Below are positions 62,710-64,000 of a stretch of DNA of 64,000 nucleotides, piece after piece. The DNA is from Hahella ganghwensis DSM 17046. Its GTDB lineage: Bacteria > Pseudomonadota > Gammaproteobacteria > Pseudomonadales > Oleiphilaceae. The stretch is taken from contig NZ_AQXX01000123.1 of assembly GCF_000376785.1 (NCBI RefSeq), forward strand, positions 38,632 to 102,631, written 5' to 3'. Position 1 is the stretch's first letter. Each line of letters opens with the position of its first letter. The notes under the pieces were generated by a model that did not search any database, had not been told where the DNA came from, and saw only the letters and a list, made by a program, of their open reading frames with translations. Position numbers and translations under genes: made by a program.

Positions 62710-63651
62710 TCAAAACTTCCCAGGTGGAGTAATAAGCTCCTGACCACGTACAGACTCGCCGATATGGTCTAGAAAACGGCGTATCCGCATCACATTTCTC
62801 AAATCCGGATGAGTTAAGATCCAAAGATCTGTTTCCAATTCCGGGACAGGATCACCCAGCCGCCGCAAACCAGCATCATTTTCAGCCAGATAACAAGGCA
62901 ATACCGCCAGCCCAGCACCTTCCCGAGCAGCCCACAACATTGCCAGCAAACTATCCACTCGATAACGGCAACGATCATGGTACGAATGATCCTCCATCCA
63001 TTTTTCCAGAGCCGGATAGCCCATATGACTATCCGGCCCGATCCATTGCAATCGACTTATCTCCTGGTCATCCGTCTTGTCCGGGACCAGGTCCACAGAC
63101 CCGTATATCGCCATGGTTATTCGTCCGAGAAGTCGCCCGACTAAATGATCAGGCGGTGATATGGAGGGCCTTACAGCGACATCCGCGTCTCGTTTGGACA
63201 AGTTGAAGACCCTATTGGAAACCACCACCTCAAGACATATTTCAGGGTTATGGGCACCAAATTGATGAAAAATGGGGGATAGCATTCCGGATAACAGTGT
63301 ATCTGTCGTTGTGACGCGGATAGTACCGGACAACTTCAGATCACGACCCATGACCCTTCGTTCGGCCCCAAGTATCTCCAACTCCACCCGCTCAGCTGTC
63401 TGCGCCAGATCCTCTCCTGCCAGGGTCGGCTCATACCCGCTTCTGTGTCGCTCAAATAAGGATGCACCTATTCGGGATTCTATACCCTGCAACCGACGAA
63501 AGACCGTCGCGTGGCTGACTTCTAACACTCTGGCAGCACCAGAAAGTGAACCCGATTTGTAGATCGCGAGAATCACCCTCAGGTCCTCCCAGCGAAGATC
63601 ACTGTTCATTTTTGCAAACTCAACTTTCATTTTTATCCAATTACCTTTCAT
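62710..63651 (-). CDS. LysR-family transcriptional regulator
   Basis: Up to 313 residues. Starts at 63651, 63630 and 63609 are possible; the last (NSDLRWEDLRVILAIYKSG) begins on the first helix of the HTH. The HTH is SLSGAARVLEVSHATVFRRLQGIE, and the substrate-binding domain follows from about 95. It is convergent with the second TctC gene, so it is not the usual divergent regulator of a neighbour; the target is unknown. The promoter region upstream ends in an IS5-family element 90 bp away. Confidence 0.9.
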   Translation of the reverse strand: MKGNWIKMKVEFAKMNSDLRWEDLRVILAIYKSGSLSGAARVLEVSHATVFRRLQGIESRIGASLFERHRSGYEPTLAGEDLAQTAERVELEILGAERRVMGRDLKLSGTIRVTTTDTLLSGMLSPIFHQFGAHNPEICLEVVVSNRVFNLSKRDADVAVRPSISPPDHLVGRLLGRITMAIYGSVDLVPDKTDDQEISRLQWIGPDSHMGYPALEKWMEDHSYHDRCRYRVDSLLAMLWAAREGAGLAVLPCYLAENDAGLRRLGDPVPELETDLWILTHPDLRNVMRIRRFLDHIGESVRGQELITPPGKF

Positions 63652-63738
63652 TTATGAAATAGTTAGGATGGCTCTGTCAAATAAATACGCATAAAGATTC
63701 CCGCATGAAGGAAGTCTTAAAGCCAAATTGAGAACTAA

Positions 63739-64000
63739 GGAGAGTCTGAATAACCCCAAGGTTCTGAGGTAATTCAAACTCTCGACGATATATGGCCGAA
63801 TATTCAGAGTGTTTTTCCGGCCATTTTGGATCTTCCCCCCCTGTGGGGCGTCATCTGGGCTCACTGCCCCTATACCTGCAGCTCTTTCCTTGCCATCAGC
63901 AGATTGCTGAAGGCCGCCAACAGATAGAGCCGGCTCTTGTTCTTGGCCAAGCCTCGATAGCGGACTTTGTCGTAACCAAACACCTGCTTGATGTATCTGA
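63739..64000 (-). mobile_element. IS5-family insertion sequence, one end (continues past window)
   Basis: The transposase C-terminus at 63870-64000 identifies the family. The proposed IS end GGAGAGTCTGAATAA begins at 63739 and is preceded by CTAA (63735-63738), a YTAR target site typical of the IS5 subgroup. Internal inverted repeats occur: GAGAGTCTGAAT (63740-63751) with ATTCAAACTCTC (63772-63783, one mismatch), and ATGGCCG/CGGCCAT (about 63793-63823). The other end is outside the window, so the duplication cannot be confirmed. Confidence 0.75.
63870..64000 (-). CDS. IS5-family transposase, C-terminal fragment (5' truncated by window)
   Basis: The minus-strand frame from 63998 down to a TAG at 63872-63870 encodes 42 residues: RYIKQVFGYDKVRYRGLAKN, then a stretch with RLYLLAAFSNLLMARKEL. 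The motif VFGYDKVRYRGLAKNxxRL is the well-known C-terminal signature of IS5-type DDE transposases (its last conserved acidic/basic helix). The rest of the gene lies beyond base 64000. Confidence 0.88.
   Translation of the reverse strand, partial: RYIKQVFGYDKVRYRGLAKNKSRLYLLAAFSNLLMARKELQV

Noticed and set aside
63652..63864. 70-residue minus-strand frame upstream of the LysR gene
   Set aside because: It lies across the IS5 end and its inverted repeats and has no protein-like features.

Overview
The window is chromosomal DNA from a Gammaproteobacterium. The backbone order dnaE-accA-tilS-pyrG-kdsA-eno-ftsB-ispD-ispF-truD-surE-pcm-nlpD-rpoS (all on the minus strand) is the one known from Pseudomonas, Marinobacter and relatives. 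The right half carries a wax-ester synthase/DGAT, a DUF368 lipid-carrier translocase, TctC-type binding proteins and a beta-propeller phytase, which suggests a marine, lipid-storing heterotroph (Marinobacter/Ketobacter/Alcanivorax-like). That placement is an inference from gene content, not a measured phylogeny. No rRNA, tRNA or CRISPR array was seen.

Layout. 1-1.6 kb: end of an rnf operon (rnfG tail, rnfE) followed by nth, as in E. coli. 1.7-3.4 kb: an alpha/beta hydrolase converging on a periplasmic CHI-fold protein. 3.7-22.8 kb: the conserved housekeeping block read leftward (stress sigma factor, cell-wall amidase activator, C55-P translocase, protein repair, tRNA modification, MEP pathway, division, glycolysis, KDO, CTP, fatty acid synthesis, DNA polymerase III). 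It is interrupted by one orphan lipoprotein gene. 22.9-28 kb: a TlpA-like thioredoxin, then arsC-like, wrbA-like and DUF2069 genes, an orphan GspE/PilB ATPase and a LolA-like outer-membrane lipoprotein-sorting protein.

28-35 kb is the least ordinary part. It is a co-oriented minus-strand cluster of a GTA-type 3TM holin, a triple-SH3 muramidase, a membrane-anchored kinase-like protein with an altered DFG motif, an FHA protein, an L,D-transpeptidase, two uncharacterised proteins and a DUF3080 lipoprotein. It is marked by a complete 140-bp MITE with IS5-type ends and a second, solitary end of the same element that forms the 3' end of one gene. It looks like a phosphopeptide-signalling and peptidoglycan-remodelling island that has recruited phage lysis functions.

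35-41.6 kb: methionine-salvage genes mtnB-mtnD-mtnC, a YkoF-like small protein translationally coupled to tmcA, and aspartase. 41.8-47.6 kb: a probable copper locus with a DUF2946-like protein, an MbnP/MbnH pair, an outer-membrane protein and a SCO protein. It is preceded by a 520-bp region holding a hairpin and a strong terminator, and followed by what looks like one membrane protein split by a frameshift. 47.8-58.5 kb: single genes for phosphorus, lipid and small-molecule metabolism (PhoD, WS/DGAT, thioesterase, methyltransferase, double-domain phytase). 58.8-63.7 kb: a chemoreceptor flanked by two TctC-type binding proteins without TctA/TctB, then a LysR regulator. The right edge enters an IS5-family insertion sequence whose end and CTAA target site can be placed at about 63735-63739.
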